DNA of 64,000 bases from Acidobacteriota bacterium (GCA_029559035.1 JAKQCT010000090.1:60081-124080); one strand, 5' to 3'; shown: positions 27,136 through 36,502, counted from the first letter of the stretch. Notes: a model not told the origin generated them from the letters alone. Translations and numbers: made by a program.

Positions 27136-27160
27136 CGGGACTTTTCTCTGAAGAGGTGCG

Positions 27161-27238
27161 ATTGTAGGTGGGCATGTAAGGCCGGCACAAGCCCAATGCC
27201 GTTGATACCTAATGGGGATTCTGGCACCCACTTACAAT
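27161..27238. repeat. imperfect inverted repeat in intergenic region
   Basis: ATTGTAGGTGGG at 27161-27172 is matched by the complement of CCCACTTACAAT at 27227-27238, 11 of 12 bases pairing, enclosing 54 bp. It could fold as one long structure or be the ends of a small non-coding element. Confidence 0.5.
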
Positions 27239-27453
27239 ATTCCATTTTCACCTCAAGATTACAATATATTCCTCATGAGATAAAAATTCAAGCCGCTGAA
27301 AAATAGGACACGACTCAAAGCCAAGTGACCGTCTTTGCCACTCTGAAGCCCCTCCGTGGCCTGTCCGTAGCATTCTTGACCGAATCCTAAACTTCCATAC
27401 TGAAATATCGTATTATTCCTTTTTATCCGGCAGATTTTTCTTCAGGGGAGTCG

Positions 27454-29853
27454 ATGAAAAAGGTTCTCGCGGCAATTTTTTTTGTGATCATAGCGTCAGC
27501 GATCCAGGCGCAGGATAAACCTGCCGTCAAGGCGTCGAGGACGAGCTCCCCTCCGAAACTGGACGGCCTCCTCGATGATCCGTGCTGGGCCTCGGCAGAG
27601 TCTTTCTCGGCGTTCATCCAGACCTACCCGGACCCGGGCGAAAAACCCTCCTTCGGGACCGAAGTGAGGGTGATCTACGACGAGCGGACGATCTACATAG
27701 GCCTCAACTGCCTGGACGCGGAACCTTCAAAGATAGACATGAGGCTGATAAGGAGGGACCGGTCCGAGGTGACCGACAAGGTCCAGATCCAGCTGGACCC
27801 CTATCTGACAAAGAAAGAGGCTTACGCTTTCCAGGTGTGCGCCTCTTCCTCCCTCGCCGATTTCTTCACGTACAACGAGTTCTCGACGAACATGGAGTGG
27901 AACGGCATCTGGGAGGCACGGTCGTCCATAACTACTGAAGGATGGTCCTGCGAGATAGCCATCCCCTTCTCGGAAATGCGCATCTTCCATTCCAGCGAGC
28001 TTCCCATGGGATTCCAGGTGATAAGGCGGATCGCCAGGCTGGGCGAGCTGGATTGTCTTGCGTACATCCCCCCCGGCGAGAGAAAGAACGTCTCGGGTTT
28101 CGGGACGATCGAAGGCATCTCGAACATTAAAGATACCAAGAAGGCGGACCTGTTCCCCTTCCTGGTCCTCAAGGACCGGATCCACACAAGGCAGGGTTTT
28201 TACAAGAGGGGGGCATCGTTCGACGCGGGCCTCGATTTCAATTACCCGCTCAGTTCAAGGTTCACGCTCACCGGAACGGTCAATCCCGACTTCGGGCAGG
28301 TCGAGCAGGATTCGACCGTCCTCAATCTCTCTGCCTACGAGACCTTCTTCTCGGAGAACAGGCCCTTCTTCATGGAAGGATTCCAGAACTTCAATCCTCC
28401 CAAGGCGGCTTTCAGCGGAACAACCTTCCTCTACACCAGAAGGATCGGAGCTCCGCCGTGGGAGCCTTATTCCTACGAAGGACACAGGGTCGTGAGCGCG
28501 CCGGAGAACACCACGATCCTGGGAGCGCTCAAGGTCACCGGCACCACCGGGAACAGGCTCAACATCGCGGCGTTCGCCGCCGTAACGCAGACCGAACGAG
28601 GACAGTACGCCGACGGGGACGGGAACCTACAAGATCTTCTCATGAGAAAGCAGACCCTTTTCTCCGCCTGGAGGCTGAACCAGAACTTCGGCACCAACTC
28701 GTCGGTGGGCCTCATGCAGACATACAAGAACGAATCGGGCGGCAGGAAGGCGCTGATGAGCGTGCTGACCACGGACCTGCATTCGAAAGAGAACAAGCAT
28801 AATTTCACTCTCGACCTTATCTCAACGGACATCGACGATCAGGACGAGAGGGAATACGGAACAGGCGTGGAGGCGCAGTACACGGCCAAGGTGACGAAAA
28901 AATGGACAGCCACTGCCTGCTACATAGCCCACCCGAAGGACTACGAACCCAACGACATGGGCTATCTCAGGCGCAACGACGAGTACAAGCTCGTGACGGC
29001 CATCGAATGGGAGAACTCGGAGCCCACGAAGAGGTTCAACCAGGCCACCTTCGGGGTTTACAACTGGTACGGAAAGAACGGGGACGGGCTGATACTCACC
29101 AGAGGCGGCGAGATCGACCTCTGGGGTGAATTTCCCAACCGCTGGTCGATGTGGGGAGGCCTCAGCGCGGAGTTCCCTTACTACGACGACAGGGAGCCGA
29201 GAATGGAAGGGTTCGCGATCTACCGGGAGATGGAGAACGCCGCCTGGATAGGGTTCGGCACCGACAGCAGGAAGACGGTGACCGCGAACCTGGGTTTCGT
29301 GGCGTTCAAAAACCAGCACGGATGGGGATTTCACCACGACGGAACCATCCAGTGGAGGTTTTCGGACAAGTTCATGCTCTCGGAAACGTACGAACTCACC
29401 AGACACGACGGGCTTTTCCTTTACGCCGGCACGGACGAAAGCGGGAGCCATCCCGTTTTCGCCGACGCGTCAACGCTTCAGTACGATCTCACCACCCGGC
29501 TTTCGTATATCTTCAACCCTAGACTGACGCTGGATTTCTATTCCCAGCTATTCACCGCGAACGGCGGTTACAGCGGTTTCAGGAAGATCTTCTCGGCGAC
29601 GAACTCCCTGCCGACTTCAGCCCCCGGCGATCCCGACTTCCACTTCGGAAGCAACAACATAACCGCCGTCCTGCGGTGGGAGTTCAGACCCGCGTCCTAT
29701 CTTTATGTGGTGTTTTCCCACGGCCAGATGGGAGCAATAGACTACGATCAGGACGAGAGGCGCGTGGGGATGTCGATAAGGCGTGAAATGACCCTGCTCA
29801 CCTCCGCCCCGAGGGACGACCTGTTCCTGGTGAAGTTTTCCTATCACTTCTGA
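27454..29853 (+). CDS. DUF5916 outer-membrane protein with CBM9-like N-terminal domain
   Basis: 799 residues with a signal peptide (about 1-20). Residues about 28-215 form a CBM9-like domain (PPKLDGLLDDPCWASAE, EVRVIYDERTIYIGLNC, WSCEIAIPFSEMR), and DUF5916 occupies most of the rest (FPFLVLKDRIHTRQ, VNPDFGQVEQDSTVLNLSAYETFFSENRPFFMEG). Many amphipathic strands follow, and the chain ends KFSYHF. The terminal Phe is typical of proteins assembled by the Bam machinery. Family members are seen in Bacteroidota, Acidobacteriota and related groups; function is not settled. The 3' end overlaps the convergent DUF389 gene by 10 nt. Confidence 0.88.
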   Translation: MKKVLAAIFFVIIASAIQAQDKPAVKASRTSSPPKLDGLLDDPCWASAESFSAFIQTYPDPGEKPSFGTEVRVIYDERTIYIGLNCLDAEPSKIDMRLIRRDRSEVTDKVQIQLDPYLTKKEAYAFQVCASSSLADFFTYNEFSTNMEWNGIWEARSSITTEGWSCEIAIPFSEMRIFHSSELPMGFQVIRRIARLGELDCLAYIPPGERKNVSGFGTIEGISNIKDTKKADLFPFLVLKDRIHTRQGFYKRGASFDAGLDFNYPLSSRFTLTGTVNPDFGQVEQDSTVLNLSAYETFFSENRPFFMEGFQNFNPPKAAFSGTTFLYTRRIGAPPWEPYSYEGHRVVSAPENTTILGALKVTGTTGNRLNIAAFAAVTQTERGQYADGDGNLQDLLMRKQTLFSAWRLNQNFGTNSSVGLMQTYKNESGGRKALMSVLTTDLHSKENKHNFTLDLISTDIDDQDEREYGTGVEAQYTAKVTKKWTATACYIAHPKDYEPNDMGYLRRNDEYKLVTAIEWENSEPTKRFNQATFGVYNWYGKNGDGLILTRGGEIDLWGEFPNRWSMWGGLSAEFPYYDDREPRMEGFAIYREMENAAWIGFGTDSRKTVTANLGFVAFKNQHGWGFHHDGTIQWRFSDKFMLSETYELTRHDGLFLYAGTDESGSHPVFADASTLQYDLTTRLSYIFNPRLTLDFYSQLFTANGGYSGFRKIFSATNSLPTSAPGDPDFHFGSNNITAVLRWEFRPASYLYVVFSHGQMGAIDYDQDERRVGMSIRREMTLLTSAPRDDLFLVKFSYHF

Positions 29854-31565
29854 CCGCTCTCGTTAATTCTTTCAAATCTGAGACGAAGCTGCGGGGATTG
29901 TAGCAAACCGTCGATTCCGATTGCGGGCTCGCCCGCGGGAAGATACGAATACACTGCCCGCAATTCTTTCAATATCTCCTCAGACCTCCAAATGGCTTTG
30001 GCTCTTTTCAGCTGTGAGAGCTTTTCCGGCATGACGATTTCAGGAATCACTCTCAAGCCGTCCATTCCGTCCGCGAAAGCGGAGAGCCTTTCGGACAGGG
30101 TCCTTATCACGACGGGGTCCTGTTCCTTTTCGGAGAGGTCCATCAGCGCGGCGGTAACGGGTATGGTCCTTGCGTTCAGCCTTACCGGATCAGAGAGAGT
30201 CCTTCCCAGGGCTGATTCGAGTATTCCCGATTCCCCGGCGGTGAACCTATCGTCGCTCAGAAAAACGAGCTCCATGACGGGCATCGAGGCGTCCGTGTCC
30301 ACCGCCAGTCCGATCCTCAGGAGCTCGCTCCTCCTCTTTGCGGGCAGCAGCCTCCTCGCCTCGACGAAGAATCTCGATTCCATTTCCCTGGAAACAGTTC
30401 CGACGGTCGGGACCGCGTGGTGGCCGGATTCGCTCGCCGATGCCACGGCGGCCTTGTTAGGAACTTCGATGTAGGAAACCTTCACGTTCTCCTCGAGCTT
30501 CGTTCCGAGGTATTCCTCGACTTTCCTGACACTTTCCTCGACCGACACGGAACCGCCCATGATGACGAAATGCATGTTGGTCTCGTTCTTGTCAATCTTT
30601 ATCTCCTTCGAGAGGAGCGTGGTGCCGGGGAGGAACCTCGCGATCGCCTTCTGGGTTTCCTTCTTTATCACGACCTCCCTCTTGATCTGGTTGAGGACAA
30701 GCCTGAGGGGGATCGCCACAGCCACGAGCGCGATCCCAAGTATGACGATCCTGTTTGAAAGTTTGCCGACCTTCCTGAAGGCCTGGAGAGACCTTCTCGC
30801 CGTGAGCCACCTGAAGACCATGTTCCTCTGCGACCTCTCGTAGATGAAGTCCCTGATCTTTCCGATCTCCTCCTCGTCGCCCATCCGCAAAAGAAGGAAA
30901 ACAACCAGGGACGCAAAAATAATCGACACGAGGTTGGTAAGGAACAGCAGGAAGGCTCCGCTGAAGATGCCCCACTTAAGCCCGGCCCCGATACCGAAAC
31001 CGGCCGTGCAGAGCGGGGGTATGAGCGCCACAGCTATCGCGACGCCGGGCAGGGCCATGGACGCGCCTCCGATCGGAAGCCTCGCGACAGAGATCGCGCC
31101 TATCACTCCGCACAACAGGGCAACTCCCAGGTCAAGAGTGTTGGGCCTGGTCCGCGACAGGATCTCCACGGTCTCCAGCTGGAAAGGCAGGATGTGTGTT
31201 ATCAGCGCGGAAAACATCAATACAATGAAGATCGACATGACGCAGTTGATCACGGCTCTCAGCCCGAGGTAGAGGTCCCCTATCGCCAGGGCCAGCCCGA
31301 ATGCTATGATCGGCCCCATCAGCGGCGACAGCAGCATCGCACCGATGATCACTGCGGGGCTGTTCTGCGCCAGGCCGAGAGTGGCTATTCCCGCAGAGCT
31401 AAGGAGGGAGATCCAGTAGAAAAGGTTCGTGATGTCCGTCTCCTCGTAAAGGAAATGGTATATCTTGAACCTGGAGTGGGGTTCCACTCCCAGGCCTCCT
31501 GAAAACACCCCGGAGAAACGGCTGGCGGCTTTTTTAAGAAGGTCGGAGAACTTTTCTTCGCTCAT
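29844..31565 (-). CDS. DUF389 domain membrane protein
   Basis: 573 residues. The N-terminal half is the DUF389 membrane domain, with several segments between about 45 and 240 (PAVIIGAMLLSPLMGPIIAFGLA, IGGASMALPGVAIAVALIPPLC). A further membrane helix lies near 275, and the C-terminal half is soluble. Family function is unknown; transporter roles have been suggested. The gene is the last of a five-gene minus operon, starting 4 nt after marC. It overlaps the 3' end of the DUF5916 gene on the other strand by 10 nt. Confidence 0.9.
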   Translation of the reverse strand: MSEEKFSDLLKKAASRFSGVFSGGLGVEPHSRFKIYHFLYEETDITNLFYWISLLSSAGIATLGLAQNSPAVIIGAMLLSPLMGPIIAFGLALAIGDLYLGLRAVINCVMSIFIVLMFSALITHILPFQLETVEILSRTRPNTLDLGVALLCGVIGAISVARLPIGGASMALPGVAIAVALIPPLCTAGFGIGAGLKWGIFSGAFLLFLTNLVSIIFASLVVFLLLRMGDEEEIGKIRDFIYERSQRNMVFRWLTARRSLQAFRKVGKLSNRIVILGIALVAVAIPLRLVLNQIKREVVIKKETQKAIARFLPGTTLLSKEIKIDKNETNMHFVIMGGSVSVEESVRKVEEYLGTKLEENVKVSYIEVPNKAAVASASESGHHAVPTVGTVSREMESRFFVEARRLLPAKRRSELLRIGLAVDTDASMPVMELVFLSDDRFTAGESGILESALGRTLSDPVRLNARTIPVTAALMDLSEKEQDPVVIRTLSERLSAFADGMDGLRVIPEIVMPEKLSQLKRAKAIWRSEEILKELRAVYSYLPAGEPAIGIDGLLQSPQLRLRFERINESGQK

Positions 31566-31569
31566 GGCT

Positions 31570-32175
31570 TCACCTGAAACATTCTTTGAGACCGGTTATG
31601 ATGAAAGTGGTGGCTTTCGCCGCGATGAAAATATAAAGGATCCTTGAAACAAGAAGCATGATCACTTTTCCGACTATCTTTTCGATTACTGGAATGGCGA
31701 GCAATATCAGGAACGCCGAGGCGTAGACCGCCAGGGTCACCAGGGAAGTGTGAAGCTTCCCGCTTCCCTGCATGAGCAGTATCCCGGTCACCATCGTCCC
31801 CGGTCCTACCAGGAAAGGGAAGGCCACGGACATGAACGAATACTCCGGCGAGCCCTTCTTGAGAGGCGGCATCGCGTGGATCGGACCCAGTACGACCCCC
31901 CTCATGGAGACGATGAAAACCACTATGCCTCCGGCGATCTTGAAAGAGCTGAACGAGACGTCGAACAGGGATATCAGCAGAAAATTCCCCGAAAGCGCGA
32001 AAACGAGGATGATGCACATGGCGGTGAGCGACCCGAGCGCGAAGGTCCTCCTTTTCTGCCCCGGGTTCTCGTCGATGGTCATCGCCGATATGTGAGGTAT
32101 GTTGCCGATCACGTTGACCATACCGAACAGGATCAGGAAATCGTGAAGAAACGCGCTGAGAACGTTGCCTATCAT
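31570..32175 (-). CDS. MarC family integral membrane protein
   Basis: 201 residues with about six membrane segments. The family signature FLILFGMVNVIGNIPHI near the N-terminus and the repeat-like FPFLVGPGTMVTGILLM are clear. MarC proteins belong to the NAAT group, in which one member has been linked to neutral amino acid transport; most have no known substrate. The ATG overlaps the asparagine synthase stop by 4 nt. In this operon an amino-acid-type substrate or product is plausible, but that is inference. Confidence 0.92.
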   Translation of the reverse strand: MIGNVLSAFLHDFLILFGMVNVIGNIPHISAMTIDENPGQKRRTFALGSLTAMCIILVFALSGNFLLISLFDVSFSSFKIAGGIVVFIVSMRGVVLGPIHAMPPLKKGSPEYSFMSVAFPFLVGPGTMVTGILLMQGSGKLHTSLVTLAVYASAFLILLAIPVIEKIVGKVIMLLVSRILYIFIAAKATTFIITGLKECFR

Positions 32176-33692
32176 TTTCTTTCCCTTTCCGTTCCGGCCG
32201 ACCTGTCTGCCGTTCTTCCGACAAGTTCGGGAGGGATGCGGCCTTGGAAGAGGCTCCTGAAGACCTCATGGTAATAATATTCCTCCTTCGAACGCAGCGC
32301 CGACCCGTCTGGAAGCCTCCTGCCAGAAACAAATGCCCTGTCGGAGACCTTTTCCGAGCATTCCCCGAACAGTTCCTCGGACGAACCCGCGCCGACGGAG
32401 AACTTCATCTTCGGCCTGTAAAGGATGTCCTCCGGAAGATACCCTTCAAAAGCCTCTCTCAGGAGCTGTTTTTCCTGAGTTCCCTGACGCTGCTCAAGGT
32501 ATTCAACGGGAATGCCGAGAGAACACCTCAACAGCCGGTAGTCGAGGAACGGCACCCTCGCTTCCAGGCCGTGAGCCATGCTTATCCTGTCGGCCCGCTG
32601 AAGATTGGTATCCTGAAGAGACATGATGGCCCTGTTCATCTCTTTTCTCAGGCGCGCCCCGCGGTATTTCGAAAAGTAGGAGTATCCCGCGAAAAGCTCG
32701 TCCGCGCCCTCTCCGCTCAGTATCACCTTGACATGCCCGGCGGCAAGGGCGGAAACGAAGTACATCGGTATGGCAGAGCGGACAAGAGGGGCGTCGAACG
32801 ATTCGAGATGCCATATGACCTCTTCGAGCGCTTTTTTCATGTCAGCCTTGGTGTAGATCAGCTCGTGGTGCTTCGTGTCGAGATAACGGGCGGCCTGCCT
32901 CGCCTTCAGAATGTCGGGCGAATCTTTCATTCCGGCGGTGAAAGAATGAAGCTCCTTCACGTGTTTTTTCATTATGGAAGCCACCAGGCTGCTGTCCAGC
33001 CCTCCGGAAAGGTAGACGCCGACAGGGACATCCGCGATCAGCCTTTTGACGACAGCCTTTTCCAGAAGGGCTTTAATGTCTTTCTTTATCTCCGTCCTGT
33101 TCTTCTTCTGGATGATCCCTGCGGATCTCAGAGGCGAACAGAACCTTTCCGGCCTTCCCCCGTTGACCGAGTAATGGCCGGCGGGAAGAGACTGTATATT
33201 CTCCATGCCTTCGGGGAAAGCCTTCATTTCCGAGGCGACAAGGAAAAGACCGTCTTTTCTGCCCATGTAGAGCGGCTTTATCCCGAGCGGGTCCCTCGCG
33301 GCGACGAAGCCTTCGCGCCCCGCGATAAGAAAGGCGAACATGCCGTCGAGAAGAGGCAGAGTGTCTTCCCTCCTTTCCTCGAACATGTGGAGGATCACCT
33401 CCGTGTCGGTCCTTGTCGAAAAACTGTGCTTCACCGCCAGTTCCCTTCTCAGCTCCCTGAAATTGTAAACCTCGCCGTTGAATGTGATGGCCAGGTCCCC
33501 TGCTTCGCTGGTTATAGGCTGTTTCCCTGTCTCGAGGTCTATGATCGACAGTCTGGCGTGGCCCAGGACAGAGTTTCCGAGCGAAAAAACTCCCGATTCG
33601 TCGGGGCCCCTGTGCCCTAACATCGTCAGCATTTTTTTTACGCGTATCCTGCCGTCCGCGGCTTTTCCGAAAGCCGCCGCTATTCCGCACAT
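32172..33692 (-). CDS. asnB: asparagine synthase (glutamine-hydrolysing) family protein
   Basis: 506 residues. The N-terminal Ntn glutaminase domain starts with the nucleophile Cys2 (MCGIAAAFG), followed by HRGPDESGVFS, FNGEVYNFRELR and RDPLGIKPLYMG. The synthetase domain has the pyrophosphate loop VYLSGGLDSSLVAS near residue 230 and LSGEGADELFAGYSYF. It would make asparagine or form an amide or lactam on another carboxylate. It is shorter than E. coli AsnB. Its place between a B12 protein and MarC, within an operon of unusual amino-acid genes, leaves a specialised role open. Confidence 0.88.
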   Translation of the reverse strand: MCGIAAAFGKAADGRIRVKKMLTMLGHRGPDESGVFSLGNSVLGHARLSIIDLETGKQPITSEAGDLAITFNGEVYNFRELRRELAVKHSFSTRTDTEVILHMFEERREDTLPLLDGMFAFLIAGREGFVAARDPLGIKPLYMGRKDGLFLVASEMKAFPEGMENIQSLPAGHYSVNGGRPERFCSPLRSAGIIQKKNRTEIKKDIKALLEKAVVKRLIADVPVGVYLSGGLDSSLVASIMKKHVKELHSFTAGMKDSPDILKARQAARYLDTKHHELIYTKADMKKALEEVIWHLESFDAPLVRSAIPMYFVSALAAGHVKVILSGEGADELFAGYSYFSKYRGARLRKEMNRAIMSLQDTNLQRADRISMAHGLEARVPFLDYRLLRCSLGIPVEYLEQRQGTQEKQLLREAFEGYLPEDILYRPKMKFSVGAGSSEELFGECSEKVSDRAFVSGRRLPDGSALRSKEEYYYHEVFRSLFQGRIPPELVGRTADRSAGTERERK

Positions 33693-33706
33693 CTCATCTC
33701 CTTTGA

Positions 33707-35347
33707 TTACGGGGCGATGCCGAGTTTCTCAAGTCGTTCTTTTTCGGATAGGACCCTTCCTGTCGCCGGGCAGACGGCGTCCCATCCGCCGTCAACGCAC
33801 GCAGTCAGGACCTCTCCTTTGAACCTGTCGCTCCCCTTGAAATGAGGAGTGTCCAGGATCCCGTTTTCGATCGCATGAGCTATCGCATCAGGGCTTGAAA
33901 GCGGGTCTTCAGCGTCGCCTCCCAGGTCCTTGATCGCTTCGAGGATCACGGAGGCTTCTCTTATGAGATGTTCCTTCCTTTTCTCGACTACCTTCTCGAG
34001 GCCCGCGTCGAAAGAACCCTTGAGGGCAAGATTGACCGCGCCGCGCGCTATCCTGCAACTCTCGATCAGTACATCGGGGGTGACGACCCTGTATCCTTCG
34101 CTGAAACCGACGACATGCAGGATGTGAGGCCTGACCATCATGGAGTAGACGGCGGACGCCGCCATGTGCCCCTTGGCGAGGTCCGGGTCGGACGGGAGGC
34201 TGGCTATTCCCGCCCTCACTTCCCTGAGGACGCTGAAGCTCCCGTCCTCGAGCGACGAGACCATTTCGAGTTTCGCGAGCATCTTCGCGAGGTCCATGTG
34301 GGGAGATGTCGAAGGAGGATTGTTGAACATCATCTGGAGGATGAAGTCCTTCACTCCCATTTTTTTGGCGTTGTAGGCGGAAAGATAGGCGGTCGCGACG
34401 GCGAGGGCGTCGTGCGCGTCCCTGAGACTCCACTGATGCGATTCGTTCACTTCGACCGGGATCCCGAGCTCGGTGTAACGCCTCATGGCCTCCTGCTTCT
34501 CCGTGATCGCTTCCCTGAGGCCCTTCACGCTCCTGCCGTCGAGGGTGCTGTACCAGCATAGTGGCACGGCCCCCCAGGCAATGTTGATGGTCTCCTTCAG
34601 CATTTCCGCCCACTTTGTAAGGTCGTTCGTCCCGCTGTAACATCTGAGAAGGGGATAGTTCCCTCTCCTGGTGGCCTCGAATATCGCCTCGAGGTCTTCC
34701 CTTCTCCGCAGGGGTACGCCGCCCGCGCCGTCCTGCCTGACGTCCATCTTCGACGGCTCGAAAAAGAACTCCTGGGCGTTCTGGTCGGGGCCGAGAGAGA
34801 GAACGTCGATCACGCCGGCATCCGCGATCCTCGCGGCTCCCTCGATCGTGTCTGTCAGTGAGGGTTCCCCGTAATGGTGCCTTATCAGCGGGTAGGGATG
34901 AAGGTATTCCACTCGTTCGAGAAGGGTCTGAGGAAAGCGCTCTTCCTTCTCTCCGCCTGAAGTTCCGGAAACTTTGGCCCTGATGCCTTCAACGGCTTCG
35001 CTCCCGTCGAACACCTCGTCGAAAAGACCGGCCTTTCTGGCCAGTTCGGCCGCCGGGGGGGTTCCTCCGAAGAACACCCTCGGCTTCGACGGCAGTTTTT
35101 CCAACCCCTTTTTCAGCTCTTCGAGGAGAGGTAGCATGTCCTCGGGCGTGAGCCTGAAAGAGACCGCGGCGATCTCGGGGTTAAGCTCTTCGATACGGTC
35201 AAGCAGCTTCGAGACCGGAGTCGCCGGCCCCAGGCTGAGCGTGGCGAATCCCTCCTCCTCGCATAGCCTGAGGAAATGGCTGAGCCCCGCTATGTGGACG
35301 CACTGGCCTATCGCCGCCCCGAGGACGAGCCTCTTCCTGGCCGTCAT
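33707..35347 (-). CDS. cobalamin-binding protein with C-terminal TIM-barrel-like domain
   Basis: 546 residues. Residues 1-130 are a Rossmann-like B12-binding domain: KRLVLGAAIGQCVHIAGLSHF, EIAAVSFRLTPEDMLPLLEEL and RVFFGGTPPAAEL. The usual DxHxxG motif reads CVHIAG, so the axial His (18) and Gly (21) are kept but Asp is Cys. The rest (from about 165) looks like a large alpha/beta barrel (YPLIRHHYGEP, LLRCYSGTNDL, AWGAVPLCWYSTLDGRS, VEVNESHQWSLRDAHDA). It resembles the glutamate-mutase E or methyltransferase class, but I cannot assign the reaction. ATG at 35347 overlaps the opine dehydrogenase stop by 4 nt; an upstream in-frame extension is antisense-like and rejected. Confidence 0.7.
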   Translation of the reverse strand: MTARKRLVLGAAIGQCVHIAGLSHFLRLCEEEGFATLSLGPATPVSKLLDRIEELNPEIAAVSFRLTPEDMLPLLEELKKGLEKLPSKPRVFFGGTPPAAELARKAGLFDEVFDGSEAVEGIRAKVSGTSGGEKEERFPQTLLERVEYLHPYPLIRHHYGEPSLTDTIEGAARIADAGVIDVLSLGPDQNAQEFFFEPSKMDVRQDGAGGVPLRRREDLEAIFEATRRGNYPLLRCYSGTNDLTKWAEMLKETINIAWGAVPLCWYSTLDGRSVKGLREAITEKQEAMRRYTELGIPVEVNESHQWSLRDAHDALAVATAYLSAYNAKKMGVKDFILQMMFNNPPSTSPHMDLAKMLAKLEMVSSLEDGSFSVLREVRAGIASLPSDPDLAKGHMAASAVYSMMVRPHILHVVGFSEGYRVVTPDVLIESCRIARGAVNLALKGSFDAGLEKVVEKRKEHLIREASVILEAIKDLGGDAEDPLSSPDAIAHAIENGILDTPHFKGSDRFKGEVLTACVDGGWDAVCPATGRVLSEKERLEKLGIAP

Positions 35348-36441
35348 TTCGGCTTCTCCCCGATTGCCAGCAGCCTTATCTGCTTCAGGTCGAGCCGGTC
35401 TATTCCGAGAGATTCGACCGTCCTGCCGATGGCCCTGTAATCCATGTCGTGCATGGCGCAGGCCACGTCGATCATCGCGTCCATGAGGGGGGTTTGCACT
35501 CCGAACTTTTTCCCTATCGAGGACATCGGGACGAGGCTGCACGGAACGTCCTCGGTGATGTACCTCATGTTCGTCGAGTGGGGAGCCAATATGCCCCTGT
35601 ACCCTGGGTTCGAGTGTATCGCCTGATGAAGGTCCTTGCCGGAAACATCATAAGCGTAATAGAGCCATTCCCTCGCCGACATAGCCCTGAATCCGAGCGC
35701 GGAAGCCACATCAAGCCTTTCCCTGTCGAGTTTTTCGAGCACCCTGGCAGTCGAATCCGTCGTGCCCTGGAAATAGAATTCGAAATCCTCCGGGTCTTCT
35801 ATCCATCCGGCGTTCAGCATAACGAGGGCGGGATGGAAGATGCACCCTATGTTGTCGAAGCTGGTCTTGAAAACGCTGTCTCCCGGGACGAACTGGGGGA
35901 AAGCCTTCCTTATGACCTGCAGCGTGTCGGGTATCTTGTAGGCCCTTATCGTCGATAGGGGGATCGAGTTCTTGATCCTGAATATCTTGGCCTGTCCCGG
36001 GCCGGTAACCCTGCTGGCGTAGATGAAGGTCTGCGTTTCGCCGATCGTTATGTCTCCCCTGAAGCCCTCGCTCTTGAGGACTTGAAGGAACTCCAGCGCG
36101 CCGAAGGTCCTTCCGGGGTTCAGGACAACGATCTGACCGTCCTTCAAGTGCGGGGCAAGGTTTTTGGCCACGTCCCTGTGCGCGAAAGCCGGAACGACAA
36201 CCATTATCACGTCGACGCCTTCAATGGCTCTTCCCGCGTCTGAAGTCGCGAGGGCGACCTTTCCTATCCCGTTCAGTTCGCCGTCGAGATCGACGCCGCC
36301 CTCCATCTGGACGGAACGGAGCCTTTCTTCGCTGCGGTTGAACATGTTGACTTCGAATCCCATCAGGCCAAGATGGCCCGCCATGGCAAGACCGCCGTGC
36401 CCCGCGCCGACAACGCAAAATCTCGGTTTTTCAGCCGCCAT
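35344..36441 (-). CDS. NAD/NADP octopine/nopaline dehydrogenase family protein
   Basis: 365 residues. The dinucleotide fold CVVGAGHGGLAMAGHL lies at 9-24. The C-terminal opine dehydrogenase domain has SFDNIGCIFHPALVMLNAG (with the likely catalytic His), HQAIHSNPGYRGILAP, RYITEDVPCSLVPMSSIG and IGRTVESLGID. Opine dehydrogenases reductively join an amino acid to an alpha-keto acid, as in octopine, nopaline and staphylopine synthesis. It is the first gene of a five-gene operon with a strong promoter and an ideal AGGAGGTGA ribosome site. Substrates are unknown, but the neighbours suggest an unusual amino acid. Confidence 0.9.
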   Translation of the reverse strand: MAAEKPRFCVVGAGHGGLAMAGHLGLMGFEVNMFNRSEERLRSVQMEGGVDLDGELNGIGKVALATSDAGRAIEGVDVIMVVVPAFAHRDVAKNLAPHLKDGQIVVLNPGRTFGALEFLQVLKSEGFRGDITIGETQTFIYASRVTGPGQAKIFRIKNSIPLSTIRAYKIPDTLQVIRKAFPQFVPGDSVFKTSFDNIGCIFHPALVMLNAGWIEDPEDFEFYFQGTTDSTARVLEKLDRERLDVASALGFRAMSAREWLYYAYDVSGKDLHQAIHSNPGYRGILAPHSTNMRYITEDVPCSLVPMSSIGKKFGVQTPLMDAMIDVACAMHDMDYRAIGRTVESLGIDRLDLKQIRLLAIGEKPK

Positions 36442-36473
36442 AGAGTCACCTCCTTCTTTTATGTGCAGGTTTT

Positions 36474-36502
36474 ATTATAACAGACCGGGGCGCGAGGCAC
36501 AA
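36474..36502 (-). promoter_or_regulatory. strong promoter of the opine dehydrogenase operon
   Basis: TATAAT (minus strand, 36479-36474) with an extended TGT and a -35 TTGTGC (36502-36497) at 17-nt spacing. Only about 25 nt lie between the start of transcription and the ATG, so no B12 riboswitch fits. Confidence 0.65.

Larger units (their letters stand above)
27051..27453. other. 403-bp divergent intergenic region
   Basis: The region separates a minus-strand surface-protein gene from the plus-strand DUF5916 gene. It holds a nine-G tract, an imperfect inverted repeat (described separately), and AT-rich stretches where promoters could lie. On the minus strand TTAATC and TTATAG occur 17 nt apart just before the surface-protein gene. 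I see no open frame with coding character and no RNA gene. Confidence 0.5.

Noticed and set aside
32244..33620. 458-codon plus-strand frame opposite asnB
   Set aside because: Antisense to a clear AsnB gene; no domain, no ribosome site.
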